Shown here one piece after another: positions 10,458 through 21,773 of a stretch of DNA of 64,000 bases. The DNA is from Pedobacter roseus (GTDB taxonomy: Bacteria; Bacteroidota; Bacteroidia; Sphingobacteriales; Sphingobacteriaceae): the NCBI RefSeq assembly GCF_014395225.1, contig NZ_CP060723.1, positions 1,798,001-1,862,000 on the forward strand. Reading direction: 5' to 3'. The position numbers were made by a program, and so were the translations under genes. The notes under the pieces were generated by a model. The model was not told the DNA's origin and did not search any database. It worked only from the letters and a program-made list of their open reading frames with translations. Numbering within the stretch: position 1 is the stretch's first letter; each line of letters starts with the position of its first letter.

Positions 10458-13322
10458 ATGAGTTCAAAATTTGAAAAGATTGCTGTTATTGGAATGTCGG
10501 GTAGGTTTCCAGGTGCCGAAAATCTAGACGATTTATACAGGATATTATGTAGTGGAGGAGATGCCGTAAATGAATTGTCTACAAAAAGGAAAGTAGATAC
10601 AACTTTAAATATGAAAGACACTTATACAGTTGGTGGTTTTCTAGAGGATATAGATAAATTTGATTACAACTTTTTTAACTACGCGCCAATTGAAGCAATT
10701 TCAATGGACCCGCACATCAGACTGTCGTTGGAAAACAGTTATCACTGTTTTGAAAATTCAGGATATGCTCCTGAGTTTTTTAAAGGAAGCAATACAATAG
10801 TCGTAAGTTCCGTATCATCTTTAGAATATTATCGTCATGCTGACGAATTCAATTCGTCATTGGTTACCGGGAATACCCCAGCATTTCTCTCTGCGGCAAT
10901 AAGTCGTAAATTTGATTTGAGGGGAAGTTCTATCGTAGTGGACACATCTTGTTCTTCTAGTCTTTCTGCAATACAGATAGCCTGTGACTCGATTAATTTA
11001 GGACGTTCGGATTACGCTCTTGTTGTTAGTACCTGTCTTAACTTATTTCCCAACAAAAACAATGCCCATCCCCTAGGATTGAGTTCAAAAGAGGGCAGAT
11101 CAAGATCATTTTCATACGATGCTGATGGAATGGCACTTGGAGAAGCTGCTGCTGTTTTATTACTTAAGCCACTAGTGAAAGCTTTACGCGATAAAGATAA
11201 TATTCATGCTGTTATTAGAAGCATTGCGGGAAATAACAATGGGAATATGTCCGCAAGCCCTACAGCTCCGGATAGTCTTTCTCAAGCGACGCTACTTCTA
11301 GAATCATGGAGTATGGCGGGTATAGTTCCACGAGATATTGGATTGATAGAAGGGCATGGATCTGGGACCGAACTTGGTGACTCTATCGAAGTTGCAGGTA
11401 TAGACTTAGCATTTAAAAAAAGCATTCAGGACATTCATTTTTGTTCGTTATCTACAATAAAAACTAATATCGGTCATGCAGGAAAGGCATCTGGAATAGC
11501 AGGTTTTATTAAAGCGATCCTGTCGGTGAAAAACGGTAAGCTTTTCAAAAACCTACATTTCACGAAACCCAATCCGTTGATCAATTTTCAAAATTCTGCC
11601 GTTAGAATTCAGGAAAGGCTAGAGGAGTGGTCAACGGCAGAAGATAAGCTCCGAATTGCAGGGGTGAGTTCAATGGGATTAAGTGGTACGAATTATCACT
11701 CGATTATCGAACAGGCACCTCAACGGGAAGACAAAAACAGCGGTAGGCAACAACTCTTGTTCATTTCAGGTACCTCAAAAGCAGCAGTTAGAGGAAAAGT
11801 CAAACAGCTTATTGAGATGAATCTTGATATGGTAAACATACACGATCTTTGCCATACACTGATTGTCGGTCGCGATCATTTTAAGGTAAGAGAAGCAATT
11901 ATTGTTCGTAATAAAAAAGACGTAACAACTTTTTTAAACGAATACATTGAAAATAAGTCCCATTCCCTTCCTTTTGATTGTAAACTGAATCCGGTGTTAC
12001 TATCCCTTCAGCCAGTTAGCTATATTGATAAGGCCAATCTCTTAGCCCACTACCCGTTGTTCAATGAAGTATACAAAAGATGCTTGTCATTCTCTGAGTA
12101 TCCGGAGAACCCAATGGTGTTAGAACTTGCATATGAGTACAGTTTTCTACAGCTTTTAAAACAAACCGGTATCAATGCGAGGACGATCTTGTCAGTTGGG
12201 TTGGGAGACGTTATCTTACAGATAGAAAACGATACTATATCTCTTGCAACGGCATTATCAGTAGTTCATAATGTTGATTATCAGGAGATTAATGATTTGG
12301 AAGTGCGAACGGAGGAAATGTTATTGCGTGAAAAAGAATTCGGATATCCATTTTTTATTGACCTATGTGGCAGCAGCGTTGTAGGGGAAATATTGAAGAA
12401 ACATGATAAATTTGGTGAGGAGTTTACAATAGTAGCAGATCAATTAACCGACCCCTTATTGAACGTTTTACTCCATTGGTATAAGTTGGGTGGTAATTTA
12501 AATTGGTCATACGTTTCGGACTTGAATCCAGGTAACAAGATTGTTTTGCCAGGTTACCCATTTGAGAGGAAACATTGTTGGTTAAGAGAACTACCTAGAA
12601 GTCCAATTACCGAAGCAACTGATACAGTTATTAAAAGTGTCAGCTCTGATATTAATGATATTGAGTCAATCATTTTGAGGGTGTGGGAAGAAGAAGCTAA
12701 ACTTTTTCCTTCAACTAACGAGGATGATTTTTTCGAATTAGGAGGAAGTTCGCTTGCGGCTACAAAAGTAATAATAAGATTGAATTCAATGTTTGAACTC
12801 TCATTAGCTTTTGAAGACATGTTTGATTTTTCAACGGTTGTTAAGCTTACAAAATTTGTCGTTGACAGAATCGATACTTCATTTTACATAAAACAGCTCT
12901 GGAAAAGATATCTCAAAATTGACATTATCAAAGATGATGATGATTTTTTCAGCCTTGGGGGACACTCACTTATCGCTAATAATCTTATAAATGGAGTATG
13001 GAAACAGTTTGGAATCAGGTTAAATTTTGAACATATCTTTACTAATAGAACTTTTGGCGAGTTTGTTTTGCTTATCAAGAATCTTGAGCTTATCCAGAAT
13101 AATAAATCGGAATATATACCAAAGATAAATGTTGGAGAAGAGTCTGTCCTTTCTTCTTCACAACGCCGCCTATGGATACTCGGGCAGTTATTAGTTGGGA
13201 ATACTGCCTATAACATGCCTGGAGTTTATGTTTTCTCCGGAGCACTTGATAGCATGGCACTGTCCCGGAGTTTTCTTTCTCTTCTGGAGCGTCATGAGAT
13301 CCTGCGTACTGTCTTTCGGGGG
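10458..13322 (+). CDS. orf3, 5' part: ketosynthase, degenerate AT, tandem ACPs, start of C domain
   Basis: First part of a hybrid PKS-NRPS gene that continues after a frame break at 13318-13322; the literal frame runs to a stop at 13532. The ketosynthase (residues about 6-425) keeps its triad: Cys165 in DTSCSSS, His300 in EGHGSGT and His340 in NIGHAG. About 320 residues that look like a decayed acyltransferase follow: the expected GHSLG nucleophile box reads SVGLGD with no serine at the active position, while the post-AT linker (LPGYPFERKHCW) is recognisable. Two carrier domains follow in tandem (DDFFELGGSSL near 12730 and DDFFSLGGHSL near 12950), then the start of a condensation domain (SSSQRRLWIL). 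The module therefore needs malonyl supplied by another AT, possibly that of orf4. No ketoreductase is present, so the extension product would stay a beta-ketone unless acted on in trans. Confidence 0.92.
11735..12590 (+). other. Degenerate acyltransferase-like region in orf3
   Basis: This region sits between an intact ketosynthase and the post-AT linker LPGYPFERKHCW. The region that should carry GHSLGE reads SVGLGDVIL (near 12192), with no serine nucleophile, and no GQGxQ or AFHS motif is present. The length (about 280 residues) is close to a normal AT, which argues for decay in place rather than clean loss. Confidence 0.75.
12655..13100 (+). other. Tandem carrier domains in orf3
   Basis: Two consecutive carrier proteins, each with a phosphopantetheine serine: DDFFELGGSSL (near 12722) and DDFFSLGGHSL (near 12945). 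Doubled ACPs in one module are a known way to raise flux in polyketide synthases. Confidence 0.85.
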
Positions 13323-14960
13323 ACGATGAGGGCAATGTGCTCCAAGTGGTTGTCGAACTGGATTTCCTGGGGCTTTCTTTGGTCGAGAGTGACCACCGTG
13401 GATCTGGTCGGGATGCTGTGGATGGTCTCATCGAACTTGACTTTGGTACATCATTCGATCTTTCGTCAGGTCCGCTTCTGCGTGCTCACCTTTACCGTAC
13501 CGGAGATGATGAGTGGGTGTTCACCTATGTGATGCACCACATCATCAGTGATGGCTGGTCGATGGGTATTCTGGTCCGCGAGCTTCTGGATCTTTACAAT
13601 GGCGAGGTTACGGGCATTCCCGCAGATCTTCCGGTGCTTGGCATCCAGTACCGTGACTATGCTGCCTGGGAGCAGTCTAACCTTTCGGGGGATGTTTATG
13701 CCGGGCACCGTGATTACTGGTTGGATCAGCTTTCCGGGGATCTACCCGTTCTTGATCTGTGGAGCGACCGCCCGCGTCCTGCAGTGAAGACCTATACTGG
13801 CGGTGTAGTTCACTGTATACTTGACAGAGAGTTGTCGGATAGCCTCCGTTCGCTGTGCCACCAGAGCGGATCGACGCTTTTCATGGGGCTTCTTTCTGTG
13901 GTGAACATCCTTCTCTACCGTTATAGTGGCCAGGACGATATTATTGTTGGCACGCCGATGGCCGGGCGTGAGCACCCTGACCTTGAGGGCCAGATCGGTT
14001 TCTATGTGAATACGCTTGCGCTCCGGACCCGCCTCAGCGGAAGTAAGAGCTTCCGTGAGGTACTGGGGGATGTGCGTGGGGTCTGCCTTGATGCATATGA
14101 GCACCAGGCCTATCCGTTCGATAAGCTTGTAGAGGAACTTGGCCTGCAGCGGGATATGAGCAGAAACCCTCTGTTCGATGTTGCTGTCGTGTTACAAAAT
14201 ACCGAGGCCGTTTTGGAACGGAATTTTAACGGCCTTCTTGTTTCTAAATATGGTACGAAGGAGTATCAGATCAGCAAGTTTGACCTCACATTTACCTTCT
14301 TTGAGGTAGATGGGGGCATAGCCCTGAATATCGAGTACAACAGCGACTTGTATGATATTACAAGCATCGAGCGGATGTCTGGTCATTTCTGCCTTCTCCT
14401 AGACCAGTTGCTAACCTCTCCTGATGGCGCTTTGGGTGAGGCCGATTATATTGGCCAGGCAGAGCGTGACGTTCTGCTTGGGGAGTTCAATGCCACCTCA
14501 ACAGCCTTTCCATCCAAGCAGACGATCGTGGATCTTTTCGAGGAACAGGTATTGTTGATGGGGGATTCTACAGCTGTTGTTTTCGGCAGCGATCGCATCA
14601 GCTATGCAGAGCTTAACGCCCGTTCGAACCGTCTTGCGCATTATCTTCGTAAAGAGCACGGGATCCGTCGCGGCGAGCTGGTTGGGATCCTTTTGGATCG
14701 CAGCGACTGGATGGTTGTTTCTATTCTTGGTGTATTAAAGTCTGGCGGGGCCTATGTTCCCATTGACCCTGAGTATCCCGCTGATCGGATCGCCTACATA
14801 CTTTCAGACAGTGGCTGCAGGACTGTTATAGACAGTACAGAGCTTTTGCGTTTCTTTCAGGTAATGGGTAGTTTTTCCGCCGCAGATTCAGTAGCTGTAT
14901 GCATTCCTACCGATCTTGCATACGTGATCTATACCTCCGGTTCGACTGGCACACCTAAAG
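13203..14960 (+). repeat. Shell family I, C domain plus front of A domain (orf3 copy)
   Basis: A direct repeat of about 1.75 kb with 26187-27943 in orf7. The copies are almost the same except for a replaced segment (14187-14270 against 27186-27253) at the end of the C domain. Confidence 0.9.
13318..13322 (+). other. Frame break 1 in orf3 (G5, intact copy G6)
   Basis: The same C-domain sequence in orf7 (26301-26306) has six Gs and reads through; here there are five. Adding one G joins both parts of orf3. Confidence 0.9.
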
Positions 14961-16297
14961 GAGTGATGGTCGAGCACCGGAACATGGCGCATCTTGTGAG
15001 GTCGCAAGGGCCTTTGGAACTTAAAGGCAACAAGACTCTACTTTGTACTGCAGGTACATCATTTGATGTTAGTGTTTATGAATACTGGGGTATCCTGGCC
15101 CATGGTGGTCAGCTTGTACTTTGCGGAACCGATATCCTGCTGGAACCAGCGCGTCTTTCCGGCGAAATGATCAGTGAGAATGTCGATACGATGTGGCTGA
15201 CCTCAGGCTGGCTGAATCAGCTGGTAGATTTCGATATCGAGATGTTTGGAAAACTCCGGACACTTATCGCGGGCGGTGATATTCTATCCCCTGACCATAT
15301 CAACAGGCTTGTAGGGAGATATCCTTTATTAAATATAGTAAATGGTTATGGTCCTACAGAGACCACTGTGTTCTCTACATCATTCGCTATTAATGGTGAA
15401 CAAATGGGCAGTATACCAATCGGTCGTCCGATATCGAACAGCCGGGTTTATATAATTGACGGTTTTGGTGGTCTCAGCGGTATCGGTGTCCCGGGGGAGA
15501 TCTGTGTTGGTGGTGCAGGGGTCGCCCGGGGTTACCTTAACCTTCCTGAACTGACTTCATCACGGTTTGTTCCCGACCCTTATTTCCCAGGGGAGCGGAT
15601 GTACCTAACGGGTGACCTTGGCCGTTGGCTTCCTGATGGCAACATCGAGTTCCTTGGCCGTTCTGACGATCAGGTCAAGATCAGGGGCTACCGTGTTGAG
15701 CTGGGCGAGATCGAGAACGTGCTTGTTGGACATCCCGGTATTGAGAGCTGTGTAGCTGCCGTTCGCGGCATCGGTTCGGATCGTGAGCTTGTATGTTACT
15801 TTACCGGCTCTTCTGAGCTTTCCAGCGGGGATCTCCGTTCCTATCTTTCCGGTCTACTTCCATCTTACATGGTGCCCGGGCACTATGTGCTCCTTGCGTC
15901 GCTTCCCCTTACGGGTAACGGAAAGGTGGACCGCCGCGCACTTCCGGACCCTGCGGGACTTGGTGTTTCCACGGGCATGGATTATGTTGCTCCCTCGACA
16001 GATACAGAGCGGGAGCTCGTATCTATCTGGGAAGAGGTGCTCGGCCGTGAGGGAATAGGTGTCAGGGACAATTTCTTCGAACTGGGAGGAGATTCCTTAA
16101 AAATTATAAGGGCAGCTAAACATATGTCTAAACAATTAAACTTTATGATAAAACCAACAGATCTGTTTCAGCATGTAAATATTCGTACAATTGTTGATGA
16201 GCTGTTAAATAAAAGTTCGTCTTATCTAGATGAAGAGATCTCAGCCAACGAACTCCTTTCTAACTTAAATAAGTTCAAAACAAATGAATCCGACTAG
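13318..16297 (+). CDS. orf3, 3' part: C-A-PCP module
   Basis: Continuation of orf3 after the one-base break; the first ATG in this frame is at 13337, but coding similarity resumes at the G run. It holds the rest of an L-accepting condensation domain (MHHIISDGWSMG near 13530), an A domain (about 14480-16000) and a PCP (ELGGDSLK near 16085). Pocket residues read by eye are D-V-Y-W-I-G-G-V-F. This resembles the Val code DAFWIGGTF and shares the unusual core segment TSGWLNQLVD with the two Val domains of orf10, so a branched aliphatic residue is likely but not certain. The last 30 residues (ELLSNLNKF) look like a C-terminal docking helix. The stop overlaps the orf4 start by 14 bp, so translation is probably coupled. 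The C and A shells are near-identical to orf7. Confidence 0.92.
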
Positions 16298-16953
16298 CAA
16301 ATATAATGGCTTAGAAATCGCTATAATTGGGATATCTGCAAAGTTCTCTAAAAGTAATGATTACAGAGAGCTTTGGGAAAGTCTCAAACATGGGAAAGAA
16401 CTAATAGAGGATTTATCTTCGGACGACATAATCGCAAATGAATTTGGTAGCAATGGTGCACCTAATAAACCTTTTATAAATAGGGGCAGCAGGATAATCA
16501 ATAAGGATTGCTTTGATAATTATTTTTTTGATTATAGTCCGCTGGAAGCATCTCTGATGGATCCACAAATTAGACATTTTTTACAATCAAGCTGGAATGC
16601 ATTAGAAGACGGAGGCTATTCATCGCAAAGGGATAAATTAAAAATTGGCCTGTTCGCTTCTGCATCTGAAAACGACAATTGGAAATTGTACGTACATTCT
16701 AAGAGTGCAGAAAGCTTGATTGATCCATATTATCTGCACCTGATCTCCAACGCACGAAATATACATACCATTACCTCAAACAAACTAAATCTAAGGGGGC
16801 CATCAATATTTGTAGATACAGCATGTTCATCATCATTGGTTGCTGTACACCTTGCTTGCAGAAGTTTATTGACTTTTGAATGTCAGATGGCTCTTGCGGG
16901 AGGGATTTCCTTGAGGAGTATAAAACAAAGTGGCTATTATTATCAGGCTGGGG
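16284..16953 (+). CDS. orf4, 5' part: N-terminal half of ketosynthase
   Basis: Start of a modular polyketide synthase gene that continues in another frame after a missing G at 16950-16953; the literal frame stops at 17027. This part holds the first half of the ketosynthase, with the active-site cysteine Cys181 in VDTACSSS. The ATG lies inside the last codons of orf3. Restoring one G joins the two halves at a point where ketosynthases normally read continuously (the text becomes YYYQAGGVGSKDGYCRSFD), so I treat both as one gene. There is no second copy of this region in the window to compare with, unlike the other breaks. Confidence 0.9.
16950..16953 (+). other. Frame break 2 in orf4 (G4, five needed)
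   Basis: One added G restores a continuous ketosynthase. No second copy exists in the window for comparison. Confidence 0.85.
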
Positions 16954-19900
16954 AGTCGGTTCCAAAGATGGTTATTGCAGATCATTCGATCACGAAGCAT
17001 CTGGGACAATTTTTACTGAGGGGTTAGGAATAGTTTTATTGAAGAGATTAAGTGATGCAATAAAGGATAACGACAATATTTATGCCGTCATAAAATCAAG
17101 CTTTGTAAATAACGACGGAAGTGATAAGGTTGGATATACGGCGCCAAGTGTAAAAGGTCAAATGATGTGTATCAAAGGAGCTCATAAACTTGCGGGGATA
17201 TCAGGCGATGAAATCTCCTACGTGGAAGCCCACGGCTCAGCTACAATTTTAGGTGATCCAATTGAAGTTAGGGCGTTGAATGAAGCATTTGGCGTTGACA
17301 GCAGGAAGTTTTGCGCAATTGGTTCTATAAAAACAAATATTGGTCATACTGGCGTTGCGGCCGGTATTGCCGGCCTTATAAAGACTACATTATCTCTTCA
17401 CCATAAAAAAATTCCGCCTTTAATTAATTACAGCATTGCGAATCCTGCGATCGAGTTTGGAAAAGGACCATTTTACATTAATAAGGATCTGATAAATTGG
17501 CCGGATAATAAAAAAACTGATAGGCTTAAAGCTGGAGTAAGTTCTTTTGGCATTGGAGGCACTAACGTTCATATGATCCTCGAAGAAACACCTATCATTG
17601 AGAAACTACCCCAAAAGAATAACTACAAAATACTAAAAGTATCGGCAAAGACAAAAGAATCCTTGGTACGTAATGTTGAGGATTTAAAAAAGTTTATCAG
17701 CGAATATCCAGAATTGAACTTGAATGATTTATGTTATACTCTTCAGGTAGGTAGACAAGATTTTCTCTTTAGAAAGGCTATTGTATTCAATGACAGGAAT
17801 TCTCTTGTCAACCAGTTAATAAATTATAACGATCAAAAAAAATGTAACGTTAATCAACCTGAAATTGTTTTTATGTTTTCTGGGCAAGGAACCCAATATA
17901 GAAATATGGGCGCCGATTTATATCGGACCGAGACATTGTTCAGAATGCATATGGACCAAGGTTTTGACCTACTAAAAAAACTAACTGGTAAATGTTTTAA
18001 AAAGGTCTTGTATCAAGAGCAAGGGACTAGTGATGAAATCAATAACACCCAGTTTACTCAACCCCTGATATTTATTTTTGAATATGCCCTATGTAAACTT
18101 CTCATGTCTTTCGGGATATCTCCTGATTATATACTTGGACATAGTTTAGGGGAATATGCCGCCGCCTGTATAGGCGAAGTATTTGATTTTGAGCAGGCCG
18201 TAGCAATTGTCGTTAAGCGCGCAGAAGTTATGGGTAGACTGCCAGTCGGAGGAATGTTGAGTGCGAATATGAATAAACAGGTTGCCGCATCTTTTGCCGT
18301 TAATGGAATTAAAATTGCGGCTGTCAATAGCGCAACTCAGGTCGTATTTTCAGGCAGCGTAGAAGATATTGGGATTCTTAGGCAAAAACTTAATTCCATA
18401 GGTATCCCAAATATATTGTTAAATGTTTCTCATGCATTTCATTCAGCAGAGCATTCACCAAACTTGGAAGATTTCAATATCGAATTCGAAAATGTAAAAT
18501 TACATAAGTCAAAATTTAGATATATCTCGGGTATTTCAGATAGTAGATTTTTGGACACGGAACTGACATCGGCTGATTATTGGGCTTCACATTTAACGAC
18601 TGAAGTTGATTTTGAAAAATGTATCGCAAAGGTATTTTCTATAAAAGGAAGAAAATTATTTATCGAGATCGGAGCGGGAAATATTCTCACTAACCTTGTT
18701 AAGGATAATGCCCCCGCTGAAGTAGAGTACAATGTTACAAATCTCGTAAGACCGTCTAATTTCATGACAGATGACTCTAAATACTTTTCTCGTAAAATCG
18801 CCGATCTTTGGGAGTTAGGTATAGAAATCGATTGGCAATCCCAAGATAATACTGGCTTATATAAAACTTCTCTTCCTACATATTCATTTGAAGAAAATAA
18901 ATTCCCTACGGAGGTATCTCTTTCCTCTAACGATCTTTTTTTTGATAAACTTGGGGAAAAAGAAATCGGAGCAAAAGTATATTTTCCAATTTGGGCTCAG
19001 GATAGAACTTTTTCACCCAACTTGACCCAGGGATCCAAAATCTATCTGTTTTTCTCCGTCAATAACAAGCTGATACAAAAAGCCATTGAAAGCTTAAGAC
19101 TAAAAAACAGAGTAATTGAGGTTATAGTTGGGGAAACTTTCAAACAGAAATCTTCCGATGAAATCTCTATAAATCCAGTTTCTGTTGAGGATTATGAGAA
19201 ATTACATTTTTTCTTGCAAGAAAATTATATTAATATTTCTGATGTTATATATTCATGGCCAATACTTGCAAAAGAATTTGAGCTTGAGGTAAAAAATGGA
19301 AATCAATCATTAGATTTTACATACTTTAATGTTGTAAAATTGCTGCAAGCGTTTGCAAATGAAAGTATTATTTCATTTAAGTCGTTATATATAGTTACCG
19401 ATCGACTACATAGGATACTTGAAAGTGAGGCTATCTATAGTCAACAATCAATGGTTCTAGGGATTTTAAATTCATTACCACAGGAATATGATGTTTTATG
19501 CTCCAATATAGACCTCGATTTGTCTAAACGGTTTCTTGGTAGTGATCTTCAAGCTTTTTTAAGAATTATAGAGGACAGTAAAGTTCAAAAGATCATAGGT
19601 ATTAGAAACGGTTGCAAATGGATTCGTTCTTTTCAGCCAATTGAAATTAACCCGTCAAAGGAAATATCATTAATTAGAAAAGGCAGTACAATCTTGATTA
19701 CTGGGGGGCTAGGAAGTGTTGGTTATAATATTGCGAGGGATTTAATTTATAGTTTCGGAGCGCAGATAATTATAATTGGTAGAACTGATCTTGAATCTGA
19801 AGGAGTTGATTCTAAATTTCGCAGTATTTATCTGGACAGATTAAAGTATTTAAAACGTATGAATCCAAATACAGAATACGTTACTGCGGATATTTCTACT

Positions 19901-20737
19901 AAGGGTGAATTAGAAAAAGTGGTTGAAGGCCTGCATACTAAAGTTAATGCTGTAATTCACTCTGCAGGTGAGGTGGGTCATAAATATTTTGAGTTGATTG
20001 AGGATATAGGGTTTTCAAACAGCGAAAAACTTTTTCTACCCAAAATCCAAGGTATACATAATATCTATGATGTTTTCAAAGATAAAAATTTAGATTTCTG
20101 TCTCATAATATCCAGTTTGTCGGCTGTTCTTGGGGGTATTAGTCATTCATCTTACTCGTCTGCAAATGCATATATGGAGTATTTTATGTTAGAAAAGTGT
20201 AGGACCCTGAAAAACTGGAAATGTATAGGTTTTGACAGAATATCCTTTAAACCAAATGAGCTGGAAATTGAAAAGGGAGACGAGTTTTTGAATTCATATA
20301 AGATCTCCCTACAATTTGAAGAAATTTCGGTTTTGCATGAATGCACTAATGGAATAATAAATGAAAATTTTAAATTGGATATCACTAAGTCTGAGACTGG
20401 TGACGATTTTATTCTGAAGGGCATTGTAAGGGTTAAACGCCCCGAACAGATATCAACCTACGTAGAGCCACAGTCCGTTGTTGAGATAGAATTGATAAAA
20501 ACTATCGAAAACCTTTTTGGTTTTCAGGGCATTGGAATTGAAGACAATTTTTTCGACTTGGGCGGTGACTCTCTCAAAGCTATGGTTTTACTAAGACAGA
20601 TAACAAAACAATTCGGTATAAAATTTTCTCTCAAGGATCTTTTTGAGTTCAAGAATGTTAAGGAGATTTCGATTCAAATTGAAGGGCTAACCTCTAGCTA
20701 TACACGTAGCAATAAAAAAACCTTGAGGATTAGCTAG
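16950..20737 (+). CDS. orf4, 3' part: KS (C-terminal half)-AT-KR-ACP
   Basis: Remainder of the PKS module. The ketosynthase histidines are present (EAHGSAT near 17226, NIGHTG near 17338). The acyltransferase is intact: GQGTQ near 17880, catalytic GHSLGE near 18136, and HAFHS near 18430, the form associated with malonyl-CoA rather than methylmalonyl-CoA. About 250 poorly conserved residues (structural KR subdomain) precede a ketoreductase with NADPH motif TGGLGSVG (near 19700) and catalytic SSYSSAN (near 20147). An ACP follows (DLGGDSLKA near 20555). No dehydratase is seen, so the product is a beta-hydroxy acyl unit. Acting on the Val-like residue loaded by orf3, it would make a 4-amino-3-hydroxy (statine-like) acid. 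Its AT is the only intact one in the window and may also serve the orf3 ketosynthase module. Confidence 0.93.
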
Positions 20738-20790
20738 GTACTCAACCGCTGCTTCCTAATTATAATATTTTTTATCAAAATCTAAAATAA

Positions 20791-21750
20791 ATGAGAAAAT
20801 TTACTTCAGTGAAAGATGTTGCAGATATCCACAAGATTGTAGGGGATGCAATTGAACTAAAAGAAAAACCACTTTTAGATTCGAAATTAGGTATAGGTAA
20901 AACTTTGGGAATAATCTTTATGAACCCAAGTTTAAGAAGCCGTATCAGTACACAAAAAGCCGCAATGAATTTAGGCTTGAATACAATTGTTATTAATATG
21001 GAAAAAGATTGTTGGGCATTAGAAACTAGAGACAATGTTATTATGGACGAAATAGCAGGTGAGCATATTAAAGAAGCTGCAGCGGTACTTGGGGAATATT
21101 GTGACATAATCGCAGTCCGAGATCTTCCAAAGATGAAGAGTCGAGATGATGATTATAGTGAGAATTTCCTAAAGAAACTTATTGAATATTCGGATGTACC
21201 TGTAATAAGTCTTGAGTGCGGTACATTACACCCACTACAGAGCCTGGCAGATTTAATTACGATTGAAGAAAATAAAAGAATCAAAAAACCAAAAGTAGTG
21301 CTTACCTGGGCCCCACATATAAAGCCTCTCCCTCAAGCTGTTCCCAATTCATTTTCAGAATGGATGTGCCGGGCACAAAGAGAAGGTCTTCTAGATTTTG
21401 TTATTACACATCCAAAAGGTTTGGAGCTTAAATCAGAATTTACGGAAGGTGCAACAATTGATTATGATCAGAACCATGCGTTATCCGACGCAGATTTCGT
21501 GTATGTGAAAAGTTGGTCCTCATATTCCGATTATGGTGAAAACTTCTCCAATGGGGGAGATTGGTTTTTTGATAACCAGAAGCTAAAGTTTACTAATGAT
21601 GCTTATGTTATGCATTGCCTTCCCGTAAGAAGAGGAGTTGATATTGCAGATGAGATACTTGATGGACCAAATTCATTGGTTATTAAAGAGGCAGGAAATA
21701 GAGTATATGCTGCACAAATCATATTAAAAGAAATTTTAGGTAAGTTGTAG
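20791..21750 (+). CDS. orf5: N-succinyl/acetyl-ornithine-type carbamoyltransferase
   Basis: A 319-residue member of the aspartate/ornithine carbamoyltransferase superfamily. The carbamoyl phosphate loop is NPSLRSRISTQKA near residue 45, HPLQSLADL lies near residue 147, and the C-terminal HCLPVRRG box near residue 275. The segment TWAPHIKPLPQAVPNSF is characteristic of the N-acyl-ornithine carbamoyltransferase branch, whose N-succinylornithine enzyme serves arginine synthesis in Bacteroidota. Here it sits between a PKS gene and a sulfotransferase gene, 53 bp after orf4, so it is more likely a cluster enzyme that carbamoylates the side-chain amine of ornithine or a shorter diamino acid. The OTC homologue VioL of viomycin synthesis is a precedent for such recruitment. 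The substrate is inferred. A relocated primary arginine gene cannot be excluded from this window. Confidence 0.92.
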   Translation: MRKFTSVKDVADIHKIVGDAIELKEKPLLDSKLGIGKTLGIIFMNPSLRSRISTQKAAMNLGLNTIVINMEKDCWALETRDNVIMDEIAGEHIKEAAAVLGEYCDIIAVRDLPKMKSRDDDYSENFLKKLIEYSDVPVISLECGTLHPLQSLADLITIEENKRIKKPKVVLTWAPHIKPLPQAVPNSFSEWMCRAQREGLLDFVITHPKGLELKSEFTEGATIDYDQNHALSDADFVYVKSWSSYSDYGENFSNGGDWFFDNQKLKFTNDAYVMHCLPVRRGVDIADEILDGPNSLVIKEAGNRVYAAQIILKEILGKL

Positions 21751-21773
21751 TGTCAGTCAATTAAAATGCAATT

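Noticed and set aside
20791-21750. orf5 as a stray primary arginine-biosynthesis gene
   Set aside because: It is tightly packed between cluster genes on the same strand, with no other arginine gene nearby. It remains possible and is noted in the entry.
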